64,000 bases of DNA from Fragum whitleyi (Eukaryota > Mollusca > Bivalvia > Cardiida > Cardiidae), in contig OX411543.1 of assembly GCA_948146395.1 (NCBI GenBank), positions 65,731,474-65,795,473 on the forward strand. Direction: 5' to 3'. Below are positions 32,800 through 44,943 of the stretch, piece after piece. Both the position numbers and the translations under genes were made by a program. The notes below the pieces were generated by a model. The model was not told where the DNA came from, searched no databases, and saw only the letters and a list, made by a program, of their open reading frames with translations. Every line of letters begins with the position of its first letter. Positions within the stretch are counted from its first letter, which is position 1.

Positions 32800-35020
32800 A
32801 GCTGGGTTGTTTTCAGAGAAAACCAGAGGTATTGCTAAAGCCTTTCTGTTGTCCTCGTTGTTGGCGTCGTGGTGCGAAATTTTTTACATTTTGTGATAAC
32901 TTTTAAATGGTAAGTGATAGGGCCTTCATATTTCACATTATGATTGCCTGTGTCAAGGTCTTTCTATTGGTACCAAGTTAAAGGGCATCAGTCAAGGTCA
33001 AGGTAATTTTTCAAGGTCAAATTTGTGAAAACTAGAGGCGCTTGAGCGCCTGGTTTGCTCCACAGCTGCCTAAATATCCTGATGACTAATAGAGGATGAT
33101 AAAGCTGTTTAAATGAGAATTGAAGTTAATGAATGAGTGAATGTTTATTTCAAGTAAATAAGGGTCATATGCTGAAATATTTCTGCATAAAAAACCTCAT
33201 GATCAGTGAATAACATTGAAAATTGACCTCTACACAAATATTTTTCATTAATCACAATAATTTTGTGCAGTCTGATAATGGGTCACCCAAGGATCATTCT
33301 AGTGAAATTTTGTTAAAATCCAAATATAAGAATTTCAACACTCACAGAATGTTACTGCACAATATACTTGTACCTTGTCTGCAAAATTTTGATTGTAGAT
33401 CTTTCCACTTTTAGTTAAACACAACTAAAAGATGATACTTGACAACAATATTGTTTGTCATCAAAACAAAATTCTAACTAATGATAGTAAGAAGTAAAAT
33501 ATTCAATCTAATATATTTATTTTATTCTGCCCTATGCCTTAGAGTGCAGTCATATCAACTCTTTCTACCCCACTCTGAATGTCAGGAGGTCAGAACATCA
33601 TTTTACACTCTGTGCAGATTCACCCTTCGTTCAACTAGACTCACCAATTCTGAGTGGGTATTCTCAGGCTACTTATTTCAACAAATGTTTCTATACATTT
33701 GAATTTCAACAATGGTTTTGTTCCTTCTTATCTATAATCATTACACCTATTATATTTGAACAAGTCTAGAAAAATTCATCATTGAGATGATACCAAAAGG
33801 GTGATCAAATATTCACTTTATATGTTATAATACCCTCTGCTAATAAAAAATATGTTGTTCATCTAATCAAAATATTTTTTTGCAGACTGATACAACTAAA
33901 ATTTCAATGATATCTAATCCATCTGTTTAACCTTTCAGGATAGTTTGTTTAACCCTATATTGGATGTTTCACCATATAACCTATCTGAAGAAATGACCTC
34001 TGCCCATAAAAGACATAGTTTTGATCTGATCACAATATTTTTTCTTAGACTGATAAACGATCACTAAAGAATCATTCTAGTAGAATTTGGTTGAAATCCA
34101 TTAGATTCTGAGAAAATGATTTTCAAAGTTTACACTATATAACATATTGGGAAATGACCTCCGCCCATAAAATATATATTTTTCATCCGATCACAATAAT
34201 TTTTGCTAGACTGATAAAGGGTCATTCAAGTATCATTCATGTAAAATTTGGTTGATATCTATCAATTAGATTCTGAGAAAATGATTTTCACAGTTTTCAC
34301 TAAATAACATATAGAGAAATGACCTCCGCCCATAAAATACATATTTTTCATCTGATCACAATGATTTTTTGTAGGCTGATAGAGGGCCACTCAAGGATAA
34401 TTCATTTGAAGTTTGGTTTATATCCATCTATTAGTTTCTGAGAAAAGCCACCTAACACCATATATGGAAATTAGCCACGCCCACTACAGCCATGATTTTC
34501 AACCGATTAAAAATCTTTGAAGGAATCTGATAGAGGGTCACCCAAGGAACATTCCTGTGAAATTTGATTGGAATCCATCCAGTACTTTATTAGGAGAAGA
34601 TTTTTAAAGTAAAAGTTTACGGACGGACACACGGACGACGGACACCCCGCCATGACAATAGCCAAATGGCCTTTCGGCCAGTGGAGCTAAAAAATTTGAC
34701 ATTTTGCAATTGCTTTGGAATGGTAATTGATAGGGCCTTCAATTATTTCACATGACGCTTGCTGGGACTAGCACTTTCTGTTTGAACCAAATTCAAGGTC
34801 ATCAGTCAAGGTTATCTTTCAAGGTTAAAATTGTGAAAAAAAAATGTAAAAAAATTATCATTGGCCATTACTTTTGAATGGTTACTGTAAGGGCCTTCAT
34901 ATTTCACATAATGATTGACTGTGTCAAGGCCTTTCTGTTGGTACCAAGTTCAAGATAATCAGTCAAAGTCAAGGTCATTTTTCAAGGTCAAATTTGTGAA
35001 AAAATAAAAATAAAAACTTT
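32800..35020 (+). mobile_element. Pearl-like element (AGCTGGGTTGTTTTCAG head), split by an insertion
   Basis: The head AGCTGGGTTGTTTTCAGAGAAAACC is followed by a GTTGTCCTCGTTGTTGGCG tract and the first core unit. Core units with GATAGGGCCTTCATATTTCACA and TCAAGGTCAAATTTGTGAAA continue at 34691 after the nested element (33032-34690), with anchors at about 34733 and 34891. It sits in the older array on both sides. Confidence 0.65.
33032..34690 (-). mobile_element. Pearl-like element with 165-bp-type core, minus strand, nested
   Basis: On the minus strand the head is AGCTCCACTGGCCGAAAGGCC with a small hairpin. It is followed by GGCTATTGTCATGGCGGGG and a short GTCCGTCG tract. Several core units homologous to 31441-31937 follow. 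The 3' end is a perfect hairpin, AGGCGCT and AGCGCCT around CA, then CTAG. It cuts the core of the element at 32800 between GTCAAATTTGTGAAAA and AAAATTTGACATTTTGC. Confidence 0.8.
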
Positions 35021-35290
35021 GTGATATGTCTGGTTCTACTGAAGACAAGACATTCACTTGAAACTTGACACACATTCACCAGCAAAAGAGCATTCTTTTC
35101 TATCAAGATGGATAGCTCTAGAAGCATTTTCTGCAAATTATGCCCCTTTGTGTACTTACTTTTTTCACCAACAATTAGTTTTTTTCACCATCCAGCACTT
35201 ACAGCAGAGCGTAGGCACCTGTAGGCGGTGTGTATATTATGCATATGTTTATGTATATTCTTTGTTAACAAAAACAAATGGAAGATAATG
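35020..35290 (+). other. Short unassigned interval
   Basis: A 76-codon frame (35058-35288) has no recognisable domain. The interval lies between two parts of repeat elements and is probably part of one of them. Confidence 0.3.
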
Positions 35291-35683
35291 AAAAAAAAAC
35301 ACTTTGTATTATACATCATTGTGCATATTGATATGGTCTAATGATACTATACTGTGTCATTGAAAAAGAGGTCTTAATGTAAACTTCCTTATAAACAAAA
35401 CCCCTCTTTTATTAATGGATACACTCATGTGAACCTTTCACAGAATTTTCCATTTCGAGAGAGTATGTGTTTTTATGGTAATAAAGTTATATTCTACGTC
35501 ATGATAAAAGGGGCCTTTATGCATATTTATTGTTAACACTAACTCCTTCATTTATACATAGAAATTTCATTAAGAATTATACATCATTTGACCATGTGCA
35601 TATTGATGTGATCTTCTGATTTTGGACTGCTTCTTTGAAAAAGAGCCTTAGTGTAAACCTCTTAAAACAAAACTCCTCTTTTT
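35290..35683 (+). repeat. Old tandem-core element, middle part
   Basis: This resumes the units seen at 32290-32799, with anchors at about 35366, 35505 and 35636. It breaks after AAACTCCTCTTTTT, exactly where the next element starts. Confidence 0.6.
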
Positions 35684-36680
35684 AGCTCATCTTAGCACAA
35701 CATGCTCAAGGTGAGCTTTTGTGATCACCTTTTGTCCGTCATGCGTCGGAAATTGTCAACAGGAACCAATGACCCGATTTCTACCAAACTTAGCAGGAAT
35801 TAGTTCCTTGGGTGACCCTTTTGATAATTTGTTCATGAAATTATGATTGACCCCCAAATAGGGGCACGGCAGGGCAGGGCATGGCATTTTTTCGCTTTGA
35901 AATCTTTGAATGACATCATTAACCACTGGGCCGATTTCAATGAAACTACCAGGATGTTTCTTAGGTGACCCTTCTTAAAAATTGTTTGAGAAATTTGATT
36001 GGCCCATAAATATGGACATGGTAGGGCAGGGCTTATCTTTGAGCCAGAAATCTTTGAACGACATCTCCTCCTGAACCACAGGGCAGATTACAATGAAATT
36101 ATACCAGAATGTTACTTGGGTGACCCTTTCCAAAAATTGTTCTCGAAATTTTGATAGGCCCATATGGGCATGGCAGGGTGGGGCTAATTTTGAGCCCTTA
36201 GTCTTTGAACAACTAACCTCCTCAATCTCTGGGCCAATTTTAATGAAACTTAACCAGAATGTTCATAGGGTTACCATTTCCAAAAATGTTTTCGGAACTT
36301 TTTATTGGCCAATAAATATGGGCATGGCATGGCGGGGCTTATTTTGAGCCTGAACTATTTGAACGACATCTTCTCATGAACCAGTGCGTCAACTTTAATG
36401 AAACTTAACCAGAATGTTTCTTGGGTGACCCTTTCCATAAATTGTTTTTGAAATTTTGATTGGCCCATAGAAATGGGCCGGGCAGGGCGGGGCTTATTTT
36501 GAGTCTCCTCAGTAGTGAATGGATGGGCAGGGTCTATTATGACTTTAAATTCTTGGAATAACATCTCCTCTTCAACAATGAGGCAAATGTTAATAAAACT
36601 TTGCTAAAAAGTTACTTGGATGTTATACACTGGACCAATAAATTCAGGTGAGCAGTTTAGGGCCATTCTGGCCCTCTTGT
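35684..36680 (+). mobile_element. Pearl-like element, AGCTCATCTTAGC head, 150-156-bp core
   Basis: The head AGCTCATCTTAGCACAACAT pairs with ATGCTCAAGGTGAGC. A GTCC tract of only two or three repeats follows, then core units anchored by ATTGGCCCATAAATATGGG at about 35846, 35998, 36154, 36304 and 36459. The 3' end is a GGGCC / GGCCC hairpin around ATTCT followed by CTCTTGT. After it, TATTTATGGATACATTCTCA continues the older array, so the insertion point is visible. Confidence 0.8.
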
Positions 36681-36799
36681 ATTTATGGATACATTCTCAG
36701 AAGGCAACAACCAAAGAATATAAGGATAAAGGTGATATTTGGACCGTGACCAAATATCAATGATCTCTGTCTGCTCCGTTTTTATGATTTGAGAGTAAG

Positions 36800-36930
36800 T
36801 GAAGAATAATCAAAACATTGTAACTACAGCTTGAATAATAATGTTACGATCATTCATCAACAATATTTTTCAAAAGAGAATTTATTTCTTTAACGCATTT
36901 GCGTAAATTGCATAATGGGAGTTACGGCCC
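36800..36930. repeat. Foldback element, CTACAGCTT palindrome family, copy 3
   Basis: AACATTGTAACTACAGCTTG followed by AATAATAATGTTACGATCATTC matches the copy at 14267 with a lost right half-arm. The flank GCATTTGCGTAAATTGCATAATG matches the flank of copy 1 in reverse. Confidence 0.5.
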
Positions 36931-37029
36931 TGTAACTGTTAACCTAATACTGAACAAATCCTCCTGCATTAAGGATGAAATTGTTTTCTAAAGATTCAGA
37001 AATGTCACCAGTCCTGCATTCAGAATCAC

Positions 37030-37140
37030 AAAACAGTGCAAACAGTTTTCCAATTTTACCCTGCTTTGCACGCAAGTGCATGTGCAAAGCAAGTGCATGT
37101 GCAAAGCAGGGTATAATTGGAAAACTGTTTACACCGTTTT
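37030..37140. repeat. Foldback, 41-bp arms with tandem GCAAGTGCATGTGCAAA centre
   Basis: AAAACAGTGCAAACAGTTTT (from 37030) faces AAAACTGTTTACACCGTTTT (to 37140). The arms continue to CCCTGCTTTGCA / TGCAAAGCAGGG. The centre is a short direct repeat. Confidence 0.7.
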
Positions 37141-37229
37141 TTTTATCCTGAAGACAGGGCTGGCTTTGCGAGTGATGTTCAATTTATAAAAGTCTGTTAA
37201 CGTTTGGACATGCTAAAAGCAGTGTCGGT

Positions 37230-37566
37230 TTAAACAAAAGACAATGTAAACACACGAACTATGCTTTTTATACTGGACTTATCATGCTCTATAAACTCCC
37301 TTACAAGCATGGCTGCTTTCCTGACCAAAACCCGAGAAGGTTGATTTACGGTGCATGATGTTGGAAAGACGTCAACCATGACGTTACCGTGTTGGTCTAG
37401 TATCATCACCGACTTTCCTTCTCCATAGCTACAAACACAAGTGTATGTTTAGTGTCGCCACTGAGGACAGGCTTGTTTGTCAGGTAGGACCAGATGATAT
37501 CACCATTACGGCTTAAACATATGACCCGAGCTTCTGTGCCAACCAGCAGTTTACAAGGATCTGTTG
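37230..37566 (-). pseudogene. Probable 3' exon of a propeller-like protein, frameshifted
   Basis: The minus strand begins after a good acceptor (TTATTTTCAG, AG at 37567-37568). It reads LLVGTEARVICLSRNGDIIW and SYLTNKPVLSGDTKHTLVFV. After a one-base shift near 37430-37440 it continues CSYGEGKSVMILDQHGNVMV and DVFPTSCTVNQPSRVLV to a stop at 37230-37232. The NGDIIW and HGNVMV strands spaced about 45-50 residues apart look like beta-propeller blades, as in the C-terminal part of TRIM/NHL-like proteins. Upstream exons were not found. The shift means either a pseudogene or a sequence error. Coding-like composition is clear; family is tentative. Confidence 0.45.
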
Positions 37567-37569
37567 CTG

Positions 37570-38625
37570 AAAATAATTATGTGGTAGATGTTCTTTAAAA
37601 CTTGGTCATCATTACTACCACAAATAGTCTTCACCTTAAATCAAATGTTGCAAGTAATGTAAAAACATGGAATTCAAACAATTAAAACTTGAAAAAGACA
37701 TCATTAAAATATGTAAGAATTATGGTGTGATGTTGCACCATGCCAAATAGCTATTTTAAAAACTGGCCAAACCAGCTTGTTATGTATGTGGCAAAAATAA
37801 ATGGAAATTGTAGTTTGCAAAGGGCCTGAGTTTTATATCTTTGGTTGTAGTAATACCTAGTAGGTACAATTTTCTATATAATCTTCAAATTCAGGCCAAT
37901 TTTATCCAGCCGAAATGAAGTTGTTGGTTTTGAACAATTGGGATATCCCTTTGCCATAAAGGTTTGATTTTACTAGTATGAGATTGGGCCTCTCATGCTG
38001 TGCAACCGTTTAAGCTTATCGAGAGTTTCAATTTGATATATTGGTTAGCTGAGCAAACTTTTTTGTAATTAGAGAGGTTATTTAATTGGGTTAAAACTCT
38101 TTACATGAACCTTAAATAGGAATTTACTACGTTGAACAACATTCTGACAGCAACAGAAAATTCGGTTGCACCGTTGGAATTATGAAAATATATTTGATTT
38201 CACTAAGGCAAATAGTTGGACAAAAGAACGCTCAAACCACGAATGAGTAGTCTAGGCAACTTATGATAAGGTACGGGGTACTGTGGTATTCTTTCAATTA
38301 TGTGTTGAATTATAGGTAGTTCAAAACGTCTAGTGTGACTGAACATTTTCTTGTACCGTACTTTGTCCTAATTGAGCGTGTAAAAAAATCAGATAGACAT
38401 ACTGCAACAGTAGTTGTTTGCTAGTTCAACCCTGGGTTATTGTAGTGTGATGTTCTTATGATTACCATATACCAGGTTACTACGGTAATCTAAGTTCAGG
38501 GTAACAGATTAGTAAGGAGGACAGTTGTTACCTTTCTTAAACGAATATAGTATTATGAACATTTCTTATGTACTCTTGAGTTCGCACTCAAGTTTTACAC
38601 TACAGGCTTGGTCACATTTACGTTA
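37570..38625. other. No gene recognised
   Basis: If the exon at 37230-37566 is real, this is its upstream intron. No second exon was recognised. Confidence 0.4.
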
Positions 38626-38626
38626 A

Positions 38627-38854
38627 TTAACCCTTTCCTGTTTACAAAATTTTGGACCTGTCAAAATTCAAAGGTTTTGCAGACGAAAATTTGAAATGGA
38701 TTTAATTTGAAAAATCACCATTGAGAAGGGTAGAAAATGGTGTGGAAAAAGAAGAAATTGCTCGTAAGAAGCAATTTCTTCTTTTTCACAATGTTTTCTC
38801 AATCAAAAAATCACAGGCACGTAAAAAGGCAGGGATTAAACAGCAAAGAGTTAA
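38627..38854. mobile_element. TTAA-type MITE, TTAACCCTTTCCTG family, full copy
   Basis: The ends are TTAACCCTTTCCTGTTT and AAACAGCAAAGAGTTAA. The interior has TTGGACCTGTCAAAATTCAA, GGTTTTGCAGACGAAAAT and a central hairpin (38744-38790: AAGAAGAAATTGCT / AGCAATTTCTTCTT). The terminal TTAA and CCCTTT are typical of piggyBac-type ends. Relatives are at 52190-52283, 53400-53460, 62912-63141 and 63470-63575. Confidence 0.7.
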
Positions 38855-38859
38855 CATGG

Positions 38860-41080
38860 TTGGCCGTAGTTTTGCATCAAGGTAGTCAGCAGTAAAATTC
38901 ACGTAGCTAAGCGCATACTGCTCAGTAAGTCGCAGTAAACCGTGCTTACGTGTCGCGGGGAACATGGTGCAAACTTGTGAGTTTAACCATTGTGTCTTGG
39001 GTGTTGTAAAAAATGATCAAAAGTCTTTTCATGGTCTAGTATGTAAATTTGTCCCTAAATTGACCGTACTGTCAGTGACTCACAGTAGTTGATCACTGCT
39101 TATCCATAAATCGGAACTTAATTAAACGTTTGTCCCCAATACTACTTTCAACCAAGGTTGAACTAGCGATTCACTACTCTTGCAGTAGGTGTATCAGATT
39201 TTTGTCCACGGCTAGGTAGGGAAAAAGTATGTTGTAAAAAATCGCATTCACATGTCATGTTGTAATTCTAATCTCAAGGTAAAGGTAGATTTTGCGCGAT
39301 GAGCTGTAAAATCAACTTTTTACCGTTAGAATCTCGTCCCATTTGTTCGAAATAAATAAACCAGGTTAAAATACTGCACTTAGAAAGTTTAAAATTAACC
39401 TTCTAAACAAACTTTATCGCTTCTCTTAAGACACAAGGTTCACCCAAACATGTACTTTCACAATTTCAGTGAAGGGACAAGGTTAAGTTCCCACATTTGC
39501 TTTTTACTTATACCCGATTTACCTATCGTAATAGACTCGGCGCCTACGTCAGAGCTCAGTTTTGAAAATACACCTATAGTGAAAGAATGCCCCACTACAA
39601 CGTACCCTTTTTTAGACTTCGTTTAACATAGTCACCCTTGTATTGAACGTTCTTCTACCGTATAATCCTACCGTAGTTGAGGCACAAATATTGGTGAAAA
39701 GGGACTTTCTGACGTGTTAAAATGTTACAGGATCTTGTCTAGTCATACTTTTGCTAGATTAGAACGTACCCTTTACCCTAGTTTGCCGTACAAACAGTTA
39801 CAAAAACATCTGTCCAAGATGATGCTACGACCAAGCGGGAAACAGTGGGGTTGGACTACTTTCAGAGTACCAATAGAAACTATGAAATTGATAAAATCTA
39901 ATCATGAAGTGCATGTGAAATCAATGGTTTGAAACTCCCATGTTTTTACAACAAATTAATTATAATACCCGAAGGTGACTGATAAAATGCTTGATTTTAA
40001 ACCTTATGATATATTTAAAGATCACGTTTCTTATCTATAGAATGAAATACAAGAGAGATCAGGGCTTGGGAAACAAATAAACGGTGATTTTTCATTGATT
40101 ATTAGTCTAATTTAACTACTAATTTTTATGCGGTTCTTCGTAGTTGTTCCTACTCGCACATACTTCTTTCTACGGAAACTGTTCCATAGTGCCTTTGTTA
40201 AATGTACTTTATCTTACTTCAACTTTGTTAATTGTATAAGTGACACAGCTTGCCTACGGTAAAATGCATACCGTGCACACCTCTATTATCGTGCACGACC
40301 CCAAAGGGCCTTACAGAACCATCATAATGTTGAAGTGAGAAAAACAGAAACCATATAGCACACAGTATCTAAAACCGAACAAAATGCAAAATTTTGGATA
40401 TGGAACTATTTTTTTCAGTTTCTATGCATATGCCAGTTTAAGCCTTGTATAAGGAAATTCAGAATTAGATTTTACTCAAATAAATATGCGGAATAATCAG
40501 ATTTAAGCAGGCTTCGGTGACCCTGAAAGCCAAAATTGTAATTTTGCTTCTTTTATGTTGCCAAGGAAATTTCTTTCAGATGCATGATAACTGAAGAAGC
40601 AATCAAAAATTTTTGAAAGGTTGACTAGCAGTTATTTTACGTAATTTTCATGATGATATTATCATTAGAATCGAACCAAATTTTTTAGACAAGTTAATGA
40701 ATTACTGACTGATAGAAAATTGATATTAAATGGTATGAAAACCTAACTTTCTGAGTACAGGTAGGGTTTAAAGGGTTATATGCACGGTAATTGAGGTAAT
40801 TTAAAAAAGCGAAATATCCCAGTCTGGGCACGGATAATACTGGCTTAAATGGTGTAATAGTGATTTCCTCCACAGGCCAGAATGTTTAGCTATTCTTCTC
40901 ATAGGTAACTCCCATGACATCAACACAATTCCATACATGTGTTAGAGCTACATGCATAATATACAAACATCGACTGTATGGGTCCTCTGTCATTGTGGTT
41001 CGCATAATTATGTATCTGAAGTACAATCTTTTTATAGTCTTGATATAATTCATGCGAGCTGTTCAATTTGAAAGATTTTG
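38860..41080. other. No gene recognised
   Basis: Relatively low in recognisable repeats compared with the rest. A 72-codon frame at 39714-39932 has no recognised domain. This may be unique intergenic or intronic sequence. Confidence 0.4.
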
Positions 41081-41083
41081 ATA

Positions 41084-41345
41084 TTTGAGCCTGTGCGTGA
41101 CATTTCCAACAATTTGAAACATGCGTTAAGAACACTTTCCTAGAACTGATCTATCGACAAAGTGCAAAGTGCAAGGCTCTGGTCTGTCCGGTGGTTCAAT
41201 GGCAGAAGGGTAGAAAACATTGTTTTCAGTGAAGAAAATTCTCTTCAGAAAAAGCAATGTTTTCTATCGTGAATCCTTAGTTCACATATCATATAGTTCA
41301 TAAAGACGTCGCGCAGGCTAATGCTTAACATTTTGTAACGTCGAT
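41084..41345. mobile_element. Degenerate copy of the 27178 MITE with an internal hairpin
   Basis: TTTGAGCCTGTGCGTGACAT and AACAATTTGAAACATG match the left end of the MITE at 27178. GCGCAGGCTAATGC near 41314 is a decayed right end. Inside, GAAAACATTG and CAATGTTTTC (41216-41269) form a hairpin. Confidence 0.45.
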
Positions 41346-42850
41346 TTGCCATTTAGACGTTATTACATTATGTTTTTCTGAAGCGCTTCTTATTTATCGC
41401 ATGTAGATTTGTCAAGCGTATTTATCTTTTTTTTTTTAGAATTGCTATATAAGTAATATTCCGAATAAGAAAGAATAAACTCTTTTCAGCTAGAAGCATT
41501 TTTACTATCAACAGGTTTTAATTATTTTTATCTTGGATTGCTGAAAAAGCACAGCGCGCAATGTAAAACGTAAGACGTTAAAAATGATACGTTTTTGAAA
41601 AGTATGTCCACACAGCCAATTCTAAATATTTTTGTTATTTTTAAACGTATCTGTACGAAAATTTTCCTTTTGATTGTACAAAAAAAATAATATTTCAAAA
41701 ATGTAGAATGATTTATGATAATCATTTTGATTATGAAATGCGGCAGCGAAGCATTTTGAAAACCCGCTACAAAATTCGCGTATGTAAGAAATTGTGTCCA
41801 CACATATTTTCTTTCTTTATTTTGTTGCATATGGCGAATTATTATTTTCAACCACATTAACGGAAACTAGAAAAAAATAATATTTTTATTTTTAAATTTT
41901 ACAAAAATGCATTTATTATTTATAAAGATATTGAGAAAACTTTGCCATTTTTCAGGCCGATTTTTCGTTAAAATTTGACGTTTTACAACTTTTGATTTGT
42001 ATAATAAATCTCTATCAATTGTTTGTTATTTTACTGACGGTCATTTTAGTTCACCTACTAAAATGATGCCACCTCTCGCGCATATCTTCACATTCAGTCT
42101 CAACATTTTTCAAGAACTATTTGCGGCATTTTAGGTATTTTAAAGAAATCTACCCACACATAATTTGTTACGTTTTACAGACGTAATTTACGAGTTTTGG
42201 TGACAAAGAAACTTGATAAAACGTGAATTTTATTTTCCTCATTTCACATAACAAATATGCTTTAAAAGTTTGCTTTCTCAGTGTGGTTAAATTGGTATAA
42301 AGAACATTGAAATTGACCACCAGGTTTGGAAAATATGGCAGGTGATACTTAACGGGAGACGATCAGTTTCAAATGTAAAGCATTACCGTGCGCGACGTCT
42401 TAGTGTTCGAGGCCTAATTCATATCTACATGCATAAGTGTTAGCTTCTAATCAGGCCACTTGAGATATTGACTCTATGCGGCTTGATGCAAGGGGGTGAC
42501 CCCTTATTGGACTTGTGGTAGTTATTCACATTCAGTGTAACACTGTGTGACCTTCACACTACACTTAACACACTTCTGAAAGCATGTCCTGTGACACTGG
42601 TTGTTTCTAGTTAACACCTTTTTTCTTTCTCGTCTTGTTGTCTTATATTTGATACCCGGCACGTGGGACACTAAATATACATGCATATTTAGGGTCCGAG
42701 GTTAAATCTATAAAAAATACTTGTGTTTCGATGGATATTCTCTGAAATACACATCTTAACTCCCGAATCAACAAGAACCGCTTCAATCATTCAGTGCAAC
42801 ACAATTACAGTGTTTACAGCACTTTGATCTGCAAACCAATTTCGTTAAAA
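41346..42850. other. No gene recognised
   Basis: AT-rich. A 109-codon minus-strand frame at 41528-41857 has no recognisable motifs and an AT-driven composition rich in F, I and K. Confidence 0.4.
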
Positions 42851-42859
42851 AGAAATCCT

Positions 42860-44936
42860 CGGTGTCCCTAATACACGAAAAGGTGCAAAAAGGTGGTTAA
42901 AGGTGTAAAAGAAGGCGCGAAAGGCACTAACAGATGCGAAAAGGTGCTAAAAGGTGGGCGAAAAGGTGGTTAAAGGTGATGTTTATATAGTGTACACGCT
43001 ATTATTGATTCACTCAAATGATCATTTCGGAATAAAACAACAATAAAATTTCAAGCTCATATCAATGTAGTAAATGTTGAAAGTTCAAGTGGCACAAACT
43101 TCTCATGCATAATGTTAAATACGCATTAGCGTAACAGTTACTTGTTATGTTCCAACATCGAAAGATTAGAGGCCAGGGTATATTATTTTGCCAACACTCG
43201 TCTGTCTGTTTGTCTGCAAAACCATTACTTCTTATAACAAAAAGCTATAAGGGAAGGTAGTTGACTAAGTTCAATGTCAAAATTTTGAACCCTTTGCCCA
43301 AAACCAGCGAACTTAATATTTTCTAATAAATTCTATCCTTTTAAAGTTGGAGTCATAATACTTGGTATTTTGCTAGCTAAAGGCAACAAACACTCATGAA
43401 GGCACATTTCACAAGGGTCGTGGTAAAAATTTAAACCGGGCCAACTCTAAACAAAAAAAATTGCAATGCTCAAATTTGGTTTGGAGTTAGATCCTATCAG
43501 TCTGCATTTAATAGAGCGCATATTTCGATGCTCATTTAGAAGTTTAACCATTATCCCTGAGAGTTAACCTGTCAAATTAATTTTCCAAGTTACAGCTATC
43601 TTCGATGTAAATCATTTTATATCAAGGTCAGTCCCATCTGGCAGTGTCAAGGTTGTTAAGCAAGGTCAGACTGGGAAGTTCCTGTTTTGGGGGAAATAAG
43701 TGTTCCTCATCGTCTCTTTTTCGATTTCCCATTAAAGTATTTTACCACAATTCATTTAACATTTTATCATCGATGAATGTGTTAATATGTGTCGCAATAT
43801 CTTCTGAACGAATTCCACAATGACGTATATCAAGATCCAAAGAGAGAAACGCATGTCGAAGATCAAGAAGAAGAGCTGCATGTTGAATTCCCTTTATTTT
43901 GTTGCTGAATTGGAAAAGTATGCAATGGTAGACCAATGATTATTGTAAAGATGTGCTCGTATTCAAGACTAGGAACGAAAAATGAAAAGATTGGGCTAAA
44001 GAAGGGGTTCAAACGAACCCCTGAAACCCCTTCATGGTGTGAAACTGAAATTTGGAAATTAAAGTATGTTACATGATCCTGCAAAGCATTCATATACAGT
44101 ATTCATGAACAAAGGAATTATGGTTATTGTTATGCAGGTTAAAAGGTAAACTTGTACAGATAACCATAATCATATTTCTAAACCTAGAATTTCAATAGTG
44201 TCCGGACAATAGGTAGTTATTTCAAAATTAGATTTTATTTTATATACATGTACATGTTAGCCGAGGTATTCAGCTCCTTTTCATGTAAAATACTATAGGT
44301 GGTAATATAGTTTCATAGTTTCATTTTTTGTCATATCTGAATAGAGCTGTCATTCATTGTAGGCCACTTATTTTTTCTTACAATTTGGCTGTGAAAATTG
44401 AAAATCGAACAATTAAAAATGTAATAAGAACGATACAGAGGTTAATGTACATGTTGGCCCTTCAGATAATAATAAAGCTATCTACAAAGGAAAGAAGAGA
44501 TCCTTATCTGGCTTTACTATCTCCCGATTTTACTTTGACTGAAAACAACACTTTGAAGCCTTTTAGAATTATTTTATTACGATTTACTGGGTCTGGTCCT
44601 CTAGTTTTTTCAAAGTAGGCTTAATTATGCAAGTATTTAGAGTAAGGCTATTTTCGACTCTGTCCATATATGTTATCATTAACAATATATCTCCGGGAGG
44701 TATCTCTCAATTGCATATTGAACCACTGCAACTTACCTCCCTTTAAACCGTTACAATTATTTATACGATATATGACATAAGAACAATTATGAAACTATTG
44801 TTATTGGTACGAAAGGTACGTCCAAAAATATCTTTTAGTTGGATCAATAGCTTTTAAAACTGTGTAAGCACCTTTTCGCCCTCCTTTTAGCAACTTTAAG
44901 CACCTTTTTGCACTTTTTCGGATTTTAGGAACACCG
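42860..44936. mobile_element. TIR element with AAAAGGTGC motif arms and 8-bp target duplication
   Basis: The left end CGGTGTCCCTAATACACGAA is mirrored at the right end, which read backwards is CGGTGTTCCTAAAATCCGAA. AAAAAGGTG and TTAAAGGTG motifs repeat in the arms (42878-42985 and 44868-44920). GAAATCCT precedes it (42852-42859). The matching GAAATCCT is at 48173-48180, beyond the next element, because that element inserted at this right junction. The 8-bp duplication suggests hAT-like or a similar superfamily. A 96-codon frame at 44328-44618 has no recognised domain. Confidence 0.75.
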
Positions 44937-44943
44937 GAAATCC

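Noticed and set aside
41528..41857. 109-codon minus-strand frame as a gene
   Set aside because: Composition is what AT-rich DNA gives (F, I, K, N), with no domain, splice or start context supporting it.
44328..44618. 96-codon frame as the transposase of the 42860 element
   Set aside because: No DDE/D-type motifs or zinc-finger pattern can be seen, and it is far too short.
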